The notes under the pieces are model-generated. The model was not told the DNA's origin and made no database searches. It saw nothing but the letters and a program-made list of their open reading frames with translations. This document shows positions 27,069 to 35,784 of a stretch of 64,000 nt of DNA, piece by piece; position 1 is the first letter of the stretch; each line of letters begins with the position of its first letter. This DNA comes from Sulfopaludibacter sp035606355 (GTDB taxonomy: Bacteria > Acidobacteriota > Terriglobia > Bryobacterales > Bryobacteraceae): assembly GCA_035606355.1 (NCBI GenBank), contig DATNFO010000001.1, forward strand, positions 38,534 to 102,533, written 5' to 3'. The translations under genes and the position numbers were made by a program.

Positions 27069-27590
27069 CGCGCGAGCGGGTTAGGGCCGCCGATTCAAAT
27101 GTGCGACGCATTGTCATGGAACACTTCGAAACTATCCGAAGGGGTGGAAGTGATGATTGCGCGCATTGTCTCGCTCATGGAAGGCGCCAGATAGTGGACG
27201 TCGCGGAGAACTTCCCCGTCGAGTGTCCGTGACGTGCTGGGAGCAACTGGGCGAGGTGTACCGCTTTGACGCCGTGGCGCGTAAAACCGGTCTGAGTCCA
27301 CAGGAGCGGCTGCAACTCCATCAGGAGCATAGTAAGCCAATCATGGAGGGCTTGCATAAGTGACTGGAGGCGCAGTTGGCAGAACATAAGACAGAGCCGA
27401 ACTCGGGGCTGGGGCAAGCGATTCGTTATCTGGTGCGTCACTGGCAACCGCTAACTCTGTTTCTGCGCCAAGCAGGGGCGCCATTGGACAATAATTTGGT
27501 CGAAAGAAGTTTAAAACGAGCCGTGTTGCATCGAAAAAATTCCTTGTTTTATCGAACTCTGAATGGAGCCCAGCTAACATCGCCACCATG
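26970..27590 (+). mobile_element. IS66-family transposase remnant
   Basis: Read across frames this gives KIALYFTGRQHAGENLAAVL, PPIQMCDALSWN, then LAHGRRQIVDVAENFP, LGEVYRFDAVARKTGLSPQE and finally APLDNNLVERSLKRAVLHRK, the typical C-terminal half of an IS66 transposase. At least two frameshifts and a TGA at 27361 (in place of an expected Trp) disrupt it, and the N-terminal half is absent. It abuts the end of the direct repeat exactly. Confidence 0.88.
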
Positions 27591-27682
27591 CCCGGCCTCC
27601 CGTAAAACTGGTCGCGTTCCTATCACAAGGGACGTAAAGCGCCCCAGCGGGTGAAGTACTGCTGATCGGATAGAATCGGCTC

Positions 27683-28255
27683 ATGGAAACAGAAACGGCA
27701 ACGGGCTCGCACCCGCCGGAACACCACCTCCCGGATGCGATTGCCGTCCTCAGCCGCACTCCGGCTGCACTTGATGCACTTCTGCGCGATTTGCCGGACA
27801 TGTGGACTCGCCGAGGCGAAGGTGAAGACACCTGGAGCGTGTTCGATGTGATCGGTCATTTGATTGAAGGCGAACGAACTGACTGGATGCCGCGAGCCAG
27901 GATCATCTTGCAATTCGGCGAGACGCGGGCGTTTGATCCGTTTGACCGCTTCGCACACCAAAGGGAGGCTGAAGGAAAGTCACTCGGCCAGCTCCTGGAT
28001 GAGTTCGCTTCCCTGCGAGCAGCGAACCTTGACGAACTCCGGGCATTGAAGCTGACGGCGGAAGATTTACGGCGTCGTGGACGGCATCCGGCTCTCGGCA
28101 GTGTTACGCTCTCGGAGTTGGTGGCGACCTGGGCCGTTCACGACCTCACCCACCTGCACCAGGTTTCTCGAATCATGGCGCACCAGTATCGCGCGGCCGT
28201 CGGTCCGTGGAGTGCCTATCTGGGCGTGCTGCACTGCGATGGTCACAGTTCGTGA
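27683..28255 (+). CDS. DinB-family protein
   Basis: A 190-residue cytosolic four-helix protein of the DinB/YfiT group. The metal-binding His pattern is visible: VIGHLIEGE near residue 55 and VHDLTHLHQVSR near residue 155. Members include thiol-dependent transferases and damage-linked proteins; many have no known substrate. A TAGAAT box just before the ATG may be a -10 element giving a short leader. It sits inside the 6.3 kb block bounded by transposon remnants, with a second DinB gene 700 bp away. Confidence 0.88.
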   Translation: METETATGSHPPEHHLPDAIAVLSRTPAALDALLRDLPDMWTRRGEGEDTWSVFDVIGHLIEGERTDWMPRARIILQFGETRAFDPFDRFAHQREAEGKSLGQLLDEFASLRAANLDELRALKLTAEDLRRRGRHPALGSVTLSELVATWAVHDLTHLHQVSRIMAHQYRAAVGPWSAYLGVLHCDGHSS

Positions 28256-28326
28256 GGCCAGCGTAGAAACCATCGCTTTGGTCTTCCCGTCGTTTATTTC
28301 TCACCCGGAGTCCCTCTGCAAGCCGT

Positions 28327-28932
28327 TCACATGGGATTCCCCCCGCTTTTCTCTTTTGCAAGTCGCTTCTCGAACCAGTGATGTGCGTGCGGTTCCTGAT
28401 TAAAAGGTGCCACTTCCACGTAGCCGGATCGCCGATACAGCGAAATCGCTTCCCGCAATGCTCGATTCGTCTCCAACCTAACGGCGGTTGCGCCTGCATC
28501 ATGTGCATGCAGTTCCAACTGCTCCAGCAAACGCCGTCCGATTCCAAGTCCCCGCGCTGCCGGGCTCACCCACATCCGCTTCAATTCAGCGGGGGCGCGG
28601 CCATGGAGTTTCACCCCACCGCAACCTACGAGCTGCTCATGAAGCTTGGCGATAAGGAACACGCCGGCCGGCGGTCGCAATTCCTCAGGCTCGGCGGGAA
28701 GCACGGCCGCACGATTTAGGCCGTTCTCGAATCGCTCATTCAGCTCGGCAAAGTACCGTTCCAGGCACCACTGGGCATTCTCGGTCGCAGGATCTTCGAT
28801 CTCAAGCCGCACGAACGACGCTTGCAAGAGCCGTTCTGCCTCGCTCATCGCGGAGACCAGCGTCGCTCGCTCCTCATTCAATGCCATCACTCGGGCCTGC
28901 GGAAAGGCGAGGGGGCCGTCTACTTCGACCAC
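28327..28932 (-). CDS. GNAT acetyltransferase, apparently cut from a MarR-GNAT fusion
   Basis: A 201-residue protein. Residues about 85-190 are an acetyl-CoA-dependent GNAT domain: LVGCGGVKL, LKRMWVSPAARGLGIGRRLL (the CoA pyrophosphate loop) and a late AISLYRRSGYVEV. Residues 15-60 (LVSAMSEAERLLQASFVRLE) resemble the linker that follows a MarR domain in two-domain MarR/GNAT regulators, but the MarR part is missing. Its start overlaps the end of the upstream exported DinB gene by 13 bases, so they form one transcript. ATG 28887 is a possible later start. The substrate is unknown. Confidence 0.85.
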   Translation of the reverse strand: MVEVDGPLAFPQARVMALNEERATLVSAMSEAERLLQASFVRLEIEDPATENAQWCLERYFAELNERFENGLNRAAVLPAEPEELRPPAGVFLIAKLHEQLVGCGGVKLHGRAPAELKRMWVSPAARGLGIGRRLLEQLELHAHDAGATAVRLETNRALREAISLYRRSGYVEVAPFNQEPHAHHWFEKRLAKEKSGGNPM

Positions 28933-29435
28933 GGCGGAACGACACCGTTCGCGCGGGCGTAGGCGATCGATTGCCCCAGGTGCTCGTGTTGGTCGGCCAG
29001 GATATACCTGACGGCCTCTTCCTTTGTAAAATCCTTACCGAACACCTTGACCGGCGCCTTCAGATCGGCGTCCGAGAGTCCCGCGATCGCCTGCTGGAGG
29101 TTGCCGTAGGAGGTTTTTAAAGCCTCTTGCAGTTTCTCGGGTTCGGTAATCGGCGCGGGCCGCCCGCCGCCCGGGGCGCCTGCCAGAGTTCTGGCGAGCA
29201 CGCCGTTCTCCGCGACAATCAGATTGAATACGTCACTAACCGAACGCACGCCCTCACCGGGCTTCCAATCATATTTCCCGGCCATCACTCGCGCCAGTCC
29301 GGTGAATTTGCCGGAAAGCGTCCCAGCCTCTTTGGACAGAGCAGCCTGTACCGTCTGTGCATGTGACGGGATGGCAGTCACAGCGGCGATAATGGCGAGC
29401 GCATGCACCGCGTTTCCAATTCGAAACGTTCTCAT
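28920..29435 (-). CDS. Exported DinB-superfamily protein
   Basis: A 171-residue protein with a clear signal peptide (HALAIIAAVTAIPSHAQ). The mature part is a DinB-like four-helix bundle: WKPGEGVRSVSDVFNLIVAE, a middle helix around LQQAIAGLSDADL, and the late ILADQHEHLGQSIAYARANG with a His pair suited to a metal. Periplasmic DinB proteins are common in Acidobacteriota and their role is not known. It is followed by the GNAT gene in the same operon. Confidence 0.87.
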   Translation of the reverse strand: MRTFRIGNAVHALAIIAAVTAIPSHAQTVQAALSKEAGTLSGKFTGLARVMAGKYDWKPGEGVRSVSDVFNLIVAENGVLARTLAGAPGGGRPAPITEPEKLQEALKTSYGNLQQAIAGLSDADLKAPVKVFGKDFTKEEAVRYILADQHEHLGQSIAYARANGVVPPWSK

Positions 29436-29511
29436 AATGGATCGATCCTCTCTTGGTTGGGTTAACCCCGGCTCTCCTACGGACAGTCGTGTTGCTTCTA
29501 CTCTGTGCAGT

Positions 29512-32178
29512 TCAAACCTCTCGAAGGGCAGTCATGGTATCCACTTTCGTTGCGCGCCAGGCTGGAAGGTAGCTGGCCAAAACGGCGACCGCAAACAGGA
29601 GCAGAGGTACAACGACAAATACCGCCGGATCATGCGGGCGAACGCCGTACAGCAAACTCGTCATGATCGAGGCAGTGCATGCGGAAAGTATTATGCCGGT
29701 GATAATTCCGACGGCCGCAAGAACGACCCCTTTGGTCACTACCAGTTTGAGAATATCGGCGGGCCGTGCACCCAATGCCATGCGCAGTCCGATTTCGCGT
29801 GACCTCTGGCCGACCATAAAGACAAGCAATCCGTAAATACCAATGGAGGCCAAGACCAGCGCAACGCCTGCAAAGCCACCCACCAGATTGGCAGAAAAAC
29901 GGCGTGAAGCCAGTGACCGATCAAGAACCTCGTTCATAGAAGCAATACCAAATACCGGCAAGCCGGGATCGATGCTCTGGATTTCGTGCCGGATCTGTGG
30001 TTCGAGCACGCTCGCGGACAGGGACGTCCGCAACACCACGCTCAGTCGCTTGTTGGAGTCTTGATAGGTCGACACGTAGATATGGGGCGCGCCATCGATG
30101 TCGAGACCGTCACTCTTTATGTCCCTGATGATCCCCACGATGGTCGTCCATGGCTTGGTCGCGTCTCGTCTGAACCGCACTCGACGGCCCAACGGATCGC
30201 CGGTTGGCCAATACTTACGAGCGGTGCTTTCGTCAATGATGGCGACCAGCGGCTTGCCGTCTTCATCACTCTCGGTAAACGAGCGGCCGCGCAGGAGCGA
30301 GGCCTGTAACACCCTGAAGTAATCGGGGCTGATCGGAATTCTCTCCGCACCCAGATCCTGCAACGACTCGACCGGTCTATCTTCAATCGCAAAGCCTTCA
30401 TTCGTGATACCACCGACCGCGTTCGGGTTGCTATTGGTGCTCGGGAGAACCGAGGTGATTGCGGCGAGTTCCACTCCCGGAATCGCTTTCATCCTCCGCA
30501 GCAACTCACGATCGAAGGTTGCTCTGTGAGGCACATCGCGATACGGGTCCGTCGCCCGATCGTTGGGATTCGGCAGCTGTATGTTTGCCGTGACAACTTG
30601 AGTTGGATTAAAGCCTGGATTTTCCTGCAACAGATCCCGCAGCGTACGCAGCAGCAAGCCCGCCCCGACCATCAGTACGACGGCAAATGCCAGTTCAGAA
30701 ACGATTAGAACATCCCGCAATCGGCCGGTCTTCGTGCTGTAGCCGGACCCTCGACCGCCTTCACGAATGGCCGAAGAGAGAGCGACTTTTGCCGAATGAA
30801 AAGCTGGAGCAAGTCCAAACATTAAGCCGGTGAGAATGGAAATCAGCAGTGCGAACGCCAGCACCACCCAGTCGATTCGTACTTCGTTGAGCCGGGGAAC
30901 GCTCGATGGCACGAAGCGCAGGACGAAACGCAAAGTACCCACTGCGGTTGCGACTCCGGCAGCGCCGCCGATGACCGACAGCAGCATGGACTCGGCCAGC
31001 ATCTGGCGCACCATGCGGCCGCGGCTCGCCCCCAGCGATACCCGCACCGCCATCTCTTGTTGCCGCCCAGAAGCGCGCGCCAAAAGGAGATTGGCAATGT
31101 TCAACGATACGATGAAGACGATCAGGATTACCGCACCCAGTAACACCAGCAGCATGGGCCGAACATTGCCAACCAAAGTTTCTTGCAATGGTTGAATCTC
31201 AATTGTCCATCGCGTCTGCGGCGGGTAATCGCCGGGAAAGTCCTGGCGTAACTGGGCAGCCATGGCAGTGAGCCGCGCCTGGGCTTGCGCCAGTGTCAGG
31301 CCAGGCTTCAGTCGTCCGAGTCCGTTGACGAGATTCCGCGTACCACGCGCTGGCTTAGGAAAAGGCGGTCCGGTCATTCCGAAGGCGCAAAATACCTCCG
31401 CGTCGCCTGAAACCGTCGGTCCAGGATGGCGAAAGCCCGGTGGCAGAACCCCGATAATTGTCTCCCGATCATTGTCGAGCCGGAGCGTGCGGCCGACCAC
31501 GTTCGGATCGGCGCCGTAGGCGCGACGCCATAAGCCATCGCTGATCACCGCCTTTTCAGCGAAACCAGGCACGAAGTCTTCCGGACCAAACAACCGGCCG
31601 ATTTGGGGCGTCACACCGAGTATCGAAAAGTAGCCGAAACTGCCGTTGACGCCGTCGAGACGCTCGGGCTGTCCCGCACCGGTCACAATCTCGCTACCTT
31701 CGTAGATCGGGGTGACACCTTCAAATACACCCGCTCGCGTCTGCAGGTCATCCAGTTCGGGCTTGGAAAACCTCACGTCCCGCAGTCCTACACCGGGCTC
31801 GTTGAAAAAGATGCGTACCAAACGATCGGGATCGCGGTAGGGCAGCGGACGCAGCAACACGGCATCCACGATGCTGAAAATGGCCGTATTCGCTCCCACC
31901 CCCAGAGCCAGCGTCAGGACAGCGACGATCGTGAGTGTGGGCTTGTTGACCAGCATGCGCAGACCATAGCGAACATCCTGCCCAAGCTCCGACACAAACC
32001 GTGACATCCAAATCTCCCGCGACTCTTCTTGCTTCAATCCGACGTTGCCAAATCGGCGGCGCGCTTCAGCCCGTGCGTGCTCCACCGTCATTCCGTCTGC
32101 TTCGAGCTCGGCGGCCTTTTCAGCGAGGTGGAGCTGCATTTCCTCACGCAGCGCTTCGCTACGTTTGGCGCTCTCCAT
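29512..32178 (-). CDS. Duplicated FtsX/MacB-type permease (acidobacterial type)
   Basis: An 888-residue inner-membrane protein. Residues 1-75 are the soluble prefix domain of these permeases (EMQLHLAEKAAELEADGM). The first helix follows (VAVLTLALGVGANTAIFSIV), then a MacB-like periplasmic domain, an FtsX unit (about 350-480), a second periplasmic domain and a second FtsX unit ending YLPAWRATKVDTMTALREV. No ATPase gene lies nearby, as is usual for this orphan class, so it may borrow one or act in mechanotransmission. The PadR gene 31 bp upstream is its likely regulator. Confidence 0.93.
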   Translation of the reverse strand: MESAKRSEALREEMQLHLAEKAAELEADGMTVEHARAEARRRFGNVGLKQEESREIWMSRFVSELGQDVRYGLRMLVNKPTLTIVAVLTLALGVGANTAIFSIVDAVLLRPLPYRDPDRLVRIFFNEPGVGLRDVRFSKPELDDLQTRAGVFEGVTPIYEGSEIVTGAGQPERLDGVNGSFGYFSILGVTPQIGRLFGPEDFVPGFAEKAVISDGLWRRAYGADPNVVGRTLRLDNDRETIIGVLPPGFRHPGPTVSGDAEVFCAFGMTGPPFPKPARGTRNLVNGLGRLKPGLTLAQAQARLTAMAAQLRQDFPGDYPPQTRWTIEIQPLQETLVGNVRPMLLVLLGAVILIVFIVSLNIANLLLARASGRQQEMAVRVSLGASRGRMVRQMLAESMLLSVIGGAAGVATAVGTLRFVLRFVPSSVPRLNEVRIDWVVLAFALLISILTGLMFGLAPAFHSAKVALSSAIREGGRGSGYSTKTGRLRDVLIVSELAFAVVLMVGAGLLLRTLRDLLQENPGFNPTQVVTANIQLPNPNDRATDPYRDVPHRATFDRELLRRMKAIPGVELAAITSVLPSTNSNPNAVGGITNEGFAIEDRPVESLQDLGAERIPISPDYFRVLQASLLRGRSFTESDEDGKPLVAIIDESTARKYWPTGDPLGRRVRFRRDATKPWTTIVGIIRDIKSDGLDIDGAPHIYVSTYQDSNKRLSVVLRTSLSASVLEPQIRHEIQSIDPGLPVFGIASMNEVLDRSLASRRFSANLVGGFAGVALVLASIGIYGLLVFMVGQRSREIGLRMALGARPADILKLVVTKGVVLAAVGIITGIILSACTASIMTSLLYGVRPHDPAVFVVVPLLLFAVAVLASYLPAWRATKVDTMTALREV

Positions 32179-32209
32179 CCAATACCTCAGGCTCGTATCA
32201 ACATATCCG

Positions 32210-32548
32210 TCACTCCGCGCCCATCACACGGGCGATAGCCAGCGTGAGTTTGGCGTACTTTCGGGTTTCAACCGCTAGCTGTTTGCGGCCAGTCGCGGTG
32301 ATTTTATAGATCCTCGCACGCCGATTATTCGACGTCACGCCCCATACGCCGTCGATCCAGCCGTTTAGCTCCAACCGCTGGAGAGCGGGATACAGAGAGC
32401 CCTCCTCGACCAGGAGACCATTCTGGGACGATTGTTGAATGTACTGGACGATGCCGTATCCATGCAGGTCGCGCAGTGACAGCGTCCGGAGAATCAACAT
32501 ATCCAGCGAACCCGGCAACGAATCGTTCTTTTGTGCCTTGCGTCCCAT
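32210..32548 (-). CDS. PadR-family transcriptional regulator
   Basis: A 112-residue winged-helix protein starting at 32548 (MGRKAQKNDSLPGSLDMLIL). The PadR core is clear: LRDLHGYGIVQYIQQ, then VEEGSLYPALQRLELNGWI, a wing with SNNRRARIYKITATGRKQL, and a C-terminal dimerisation helix. PadR repressors bind inverted repeats near their own promoter and respond to small toxic ligands. The gene lies just upstream of the permease and should control both. The frame is open upstream of 32548, but that part belongs to a transposon remnant. Confidence 0.92.
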   Translation of the reverse strand: MGRKAQKNDSLPGSLDMLILRTLSLRDLHGYGIVQYIQQSSQNGLLVEEGSLYPALQRLELNGWIDGVWGVTSNNRRARIYKITATGRKQLAVETRKYAKLTLAIARVMGAE

Positions 32549-32567
32549 ACCAAGAATTCTTAGTCTA

Positions 32568-32944
32568 CAAGACGAAATCATGCGAGTCAAGCCTTGTGGT
32601 CCTTCCACCTCGATCAGGCATTCTCGAGGTTCCCGCCGCAGGTGTCAGCAACTCGAGGAATGCCGGCGGCGGCGCCGCTCCTCGCTCCTTCTTCCGCGCT
32701 ACCTCTTTTGACAGGGCCGCCAGCCGCTTGAGCTTGCCATACTCCAGTCGCAAAACCTTGGCCGTCCGGAACACCCCGTGCTCCCGCGCCAGTTCCGCCG
32801 CGGATGCCCACCTGAATCCGGGATCGGCAACCGCCCGGTGTGTAACTTTCGCCAACGCGCAAAGCGCCCATAGACCCGTCGCATTCCTTCGGGAACATCC
32901 GCTGCCTTCTTCGGCATAGTTGGTCCTCCTTCCCTGTGGGACAA
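32568..32944 (-). mobile_element. Remnant of an insertion-sequence accessory gene
   Basis: Three frames in turn read MPKKAADVPEGMRRVYGRFA, then WASAAELAREHGVFRTAKVL and LRLEYGKLKRLA, PPPAFLELLTPAAGTS, and finally CLIEVEGPQGLTRM. Together they look like the small accessory protein found beside transposase genes in soil bacteria. Frameshifts near 32815 and 32620 break it. It marks the right-hand transposon scar of the 6.3 kb block. The family assignment is from memory of such neighbours. Confidence 0.5.
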
Positions 32945-33240
32945 AGATCGACCTTAACAGCCGAAATCAGACGAGTCACGCAGGCTTGCCGAAAGGACAC
33001 GGTCCAAGGCGGTTCGTAGCGGTCCGGTTACAGAGAGATCGGCGGCACTCCGGTATCAGTTCGTGTAGCTTATTCGACTTCTAACTGACCGAAGGGCGGA
33101 AGGCCCGCCGAATCGTCGTCCACTGTTCTCGGGCTGATCAGTTACCGCCCGCGGTCGGCCTTACCATTCGACGGCAGCAGACGGGTCGTCTTGCGGAATC
33201 GTAAATTCCGTAGTACCTCGCGGGCCGGGCTGCGTCGTGT
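32945..33240. other. Gap with no recognisable gene
   Basis: No coding signal is seen. A short inverted repeat (CGGAAT / ATTCCG at 33196-33212) lies 28 bases before the direct repeat begins and could be a trace of an element end. Confidence 0.4.
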
Positions 33241-33920
33241 GACATGAATACGGGCGAGATCCTGTGGCAGAAGGCTCACTCTTCCACACCGGACGACATC
33301 AAAAACAACCCCGCTCTCAAGGGACTCGAGTTACCGCGGCTGGGGCAGCCTGGCCGGACCTTCGTCGGCGTCCTCGCGACCAAGACGGTCCTGATCGCCG
33401 GTGAAGGCGGAGTCCACACGAACGCCAAAGGCGAGCAGGTGGCGCTACTTCGCGCTTACGACAAGGACACTGGCGCCGACATTCCGGGCGAGATTAATAT
33501 GCCGGGCAAAGAGACTGGCTCGCCCATGACCTACATGTACAACGGCAAGCAGTACATCGTGCTCGCCGTGACGCCACCGGGCCGCTCGGAGGCGGAGAAC
33601 TGATCGCTTACTTTCTGCCGAAGGGCGTAAACCTACTGGCTCAGCGCAAAACTGAAGATGCCGCCATCTCCGGCGAGCGCAATATACTGCCGCCCGCCCA
33701 CCATATAAGTCATCGGCGACGCGCGCCAGTTCTGACCCGTCTCGAAGTGCCAGAGCGGCGCTCCGCTCGTCTCGTCCAATGCCGTAAACGTGCCGCCTGC
33801 TTCCCCTAGGAAGACCAGCTTGCCGGCCGTGGCCAGCGTGCCCGTGCCGCCGAAACCGCCGCCCACGAGCGAATACTGCCATTTCGTGGCGCCGGTGTGA
33901 ATATCGATCGCGTGGACGAA
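33241..33920. repeat. Right copy of the 680-bp direct repeat
   Basis: Matches 26289-26969 in the same orientation at about 95-96% by eye. It begins abruptly at GACATGAATACGGGC inside the quinoprotein coding sequence. Confidence 0.9.
33244..33603 (+). pseudogene. Truncated 3' part of a quinoprotein gene
   Basis: 119 codons starting MNTGEILWQKAHSSTPDDIK and continuing to MTYMYNGKQYIVLAVT are nearly the same as the C-terminus of the intact quinoprotein at 24174-26672. One base is lost near 33575, so the last residues differ. No upstream part exists here, so it is a relic. Confidence 0.88.
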
Positions 33921-35651
33921 GCTCCCTCCGCCGGGTCCGCGCCCGCCAAACGACCCGCCATAGAACCGCTGGCCCATCTGCGGCGGCGTGGGATCCTTGC
34001 GCGGCGCCGAGCAGCCTTCCGAAACTCGCACGAACATCCATTTGGACGCCGGATCCAGCGCCGCGGATGCCCATTTCGCCGCTCCGGTCGCGCATACCAT
34101 CGATCCCTCCGGCGTGCTCTCGAAATTGGCGTTGATGCTCGGACGTCCGTCCTTGCCGTATCCGGAGTTCCAATCCTGCTTGCCCATGGGATTCGCCAGA
34201 AGCAATTTGCCGTCGGCGCGGTCCAGAACGAAGAAGAACCCGTTCACATCGGCATGGACCATCAACTTGCGCGGGTGTCCCTCCCACTCCTCGTCCAACA
34301 GGATGAGCGGCTCGTTCGCGTCCCAATCGTGCGTATCGTGCGGGGTGAATTGGAAATACCATTTCATGGCGCCGGTCTTCACGTCGAGCGCCACCACGCT
34401 GTTCGTCCAGAGGTTGTCGCCCTTGCGCTCGTCGCCGTTGAAATCAGGACAGGGATTGCCGACCGTCCAATAGGTCAACCCCAATCCCGCATCGTACGTC
34501 CCCGTGAGCCAGGTGGCGCCGCAAGCATGATCGATGGCTTTGCCGATCCACGTCTCCGAACCCTTCTCGCCGCGCGCCGGGACCGTCCAGAAGCGCCATG
34601 CGCGCTCGCCATTCGAAACCTTGTAGGCGTCCACAAACCCGCGGGCGCCTTCTTCGCCGCCGGCAATGCCGGAGAGCACGAGGTCGCCGACGACCAGAGG
34701 CGCGGCGGTCGCGCTATACCCTTCCGCGACGTCTCCCATGGTCGCGTCCCACACCTTACGGCCGGTGAGCCGGTCCAGGGCCAGCAGGTGCGCGTTGTCC
34801 GTCACCATAAAGACGCGGTCACCGGAAATCGCTGCGCCGCGGTTCGCCCCGCCGCCCGCTTCGCTGATGATCCCGGAAGTCCGAGGCGTGCGGAATGCCC
34901 AGATCTGGCGGCCCGTAGTGGCGTCCAGGGCATACGCATCGTTGGTCGTGGTGATGTACATGACGCCGTCCATCACCACGGGAGTCACTTCCAGGCGTGG
35001 CGCGCCGGGAACCGGGGAAACCCAGGCGGGCGCCAGATGCTTCACGTTGGACGGATTGATCTGGTCGAGCGGACTATAACGGTTACCGCTGTCTCCGCCG
35101 TCGTAGCTCGTCCAGTCGCGTTTCGGTGCGATCGGCTTCTCCGAGTACGTGTCGCCGTTGCGCGCCAGCAGGTGAACTTTGCCGTCGGGAGTCTGTACGG
35201 TTGCGCTGAAGTGGCTGGAACTGGTGAGCAGGCCCGCAAGAGTGCTGCCGTCCTGCATTTTCAGCGTCGCGGGCTGCGGCTGGAAGGTTGGGAAGCCGCG
35301 GCCCCCACGACCACCGCGTCCACCACGGCCGGGACCTCCGGCGGCGGCAGCGCTGCCGCCCACCAATCCGCGCAGGCTCGCAGTCAGAGCCTGCAACTCA
35401 GGTTCAGGCCAATCGAATTTCGGCATCCCGCGATCAGGCCGTCCGCTGCGCAAGAACGCGGAGAGCTCCGCATCGGAGTGCGTCCTGACGAACGCCAGGA
35501 TGCCTGGCGCCCGATCCGTCCCGTTGCCGTCTCCCCCATGACAGATGGTGCATTGGTTGCCAAAGGTCCGGGCCGGGGCGCCCGACGGTTGGGCGAATAG
35601 ACATTGCGCCATCACGATGAGGCCCAGCGCCGCTGTCACGGTATATTTCAT
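33633..35651 (-). CDS. Quinoprotein (PQQ-type) dehydrogenase with N-terminal cytochrome c
   Basis: A 672-residue periplasmic protein: signal peptide to AQCLFAQ, then a small cytochrome c with CTICH (C34, C37, H38) and a likely Met ligand in PDRGMPKFD. A Gly/Arg linker at about 103-118 (GRGGRGGRGGRG) follows, and then a PQQ-type propeller (WTSYDGGDSGNRYSPLDQIN) with repeated GRQIWAFRT/GERAWRFWT docking motifs. It should oxidise an alcohol or sugar and hand electrons to haem. It is tail-to-tail with the truncated quinoprotein at 33244, reproducing the tail-to-tail arrangement at 26.67 kb. The substrate is unknown. Confidence 0.92.
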   Translation of the reverse strand: MKYTVTAALGLIVMAQCLFAQPSGAPARTFGNQCTICHGGDGNGTDRAPGILAFVRTHSDAELSAFLRSGRPDRGMPKFDWPEPELQALTASLRGLVGGSAAAAGGPGRGGRGGRGGRGFPTFQPQPATLKMQDGSTLAGLLTSSSHFSATVQTPDGKVHLLARNGDTYSEKPIAPKRDWTSYDGGDSGNRYSPLDQINPSNVKHLAPAWVSPVPGAPRLEVTPVVMDGVMYITTTNDAYALDATTGRQIWAFRTPRTSGIISEAGGGANRGAAISGDRVFMVTDNAHLLALDRLTGRKVWDATMGDVAEGYSATAAPLVVGDLVLSGIAGGEEGARGFVDAYKVSNGERAWRFWTVPARGEKGSETWIGKAIDHACGATWLTGTYDAGLGLTYWTVGNPCPDFNGDERKGDNLWTNSVVALDVKTGAMKWYFQFTPHDTHDWDANEPLILLDEEWEGHPRKLMVHADVNGFFFVLDRADGKLLLANPMGKQDWNSGYGKDGRPSINANFESTPEGSMVCATGAAKWASAALDPASKWMFVRVSEGCSAPRKDPTPPQMGQRFYGGSFGGRGPGGGSFVHAIDIHTGATKWQYSLVGGGFGGTGTLATAGKLVFLGEAGGTFTALDETSGAPLWHFETGQNWRASPMTYMVGGRQYIALAGDGGIFSFALSQ

Positions 35652-35784
35652 CGAAATCGTGCTCCCTGGTGTTGAAGCTGTGCGTTCTGTAGATTTTATC
35701 CCAGAACGCTTTGCGGCAGAGAGATTTCACCGCTCGTGAACGTGTGGTGATACAAAGAACAGAGCCTTGTGAGGTAGGCTTCCG

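Noticed and set aside
33897..35600. Plus-strand frame of 567 codons
   Set aside because: Antisense to the second quinoprotein, whose haem and propeller motifs are clear.
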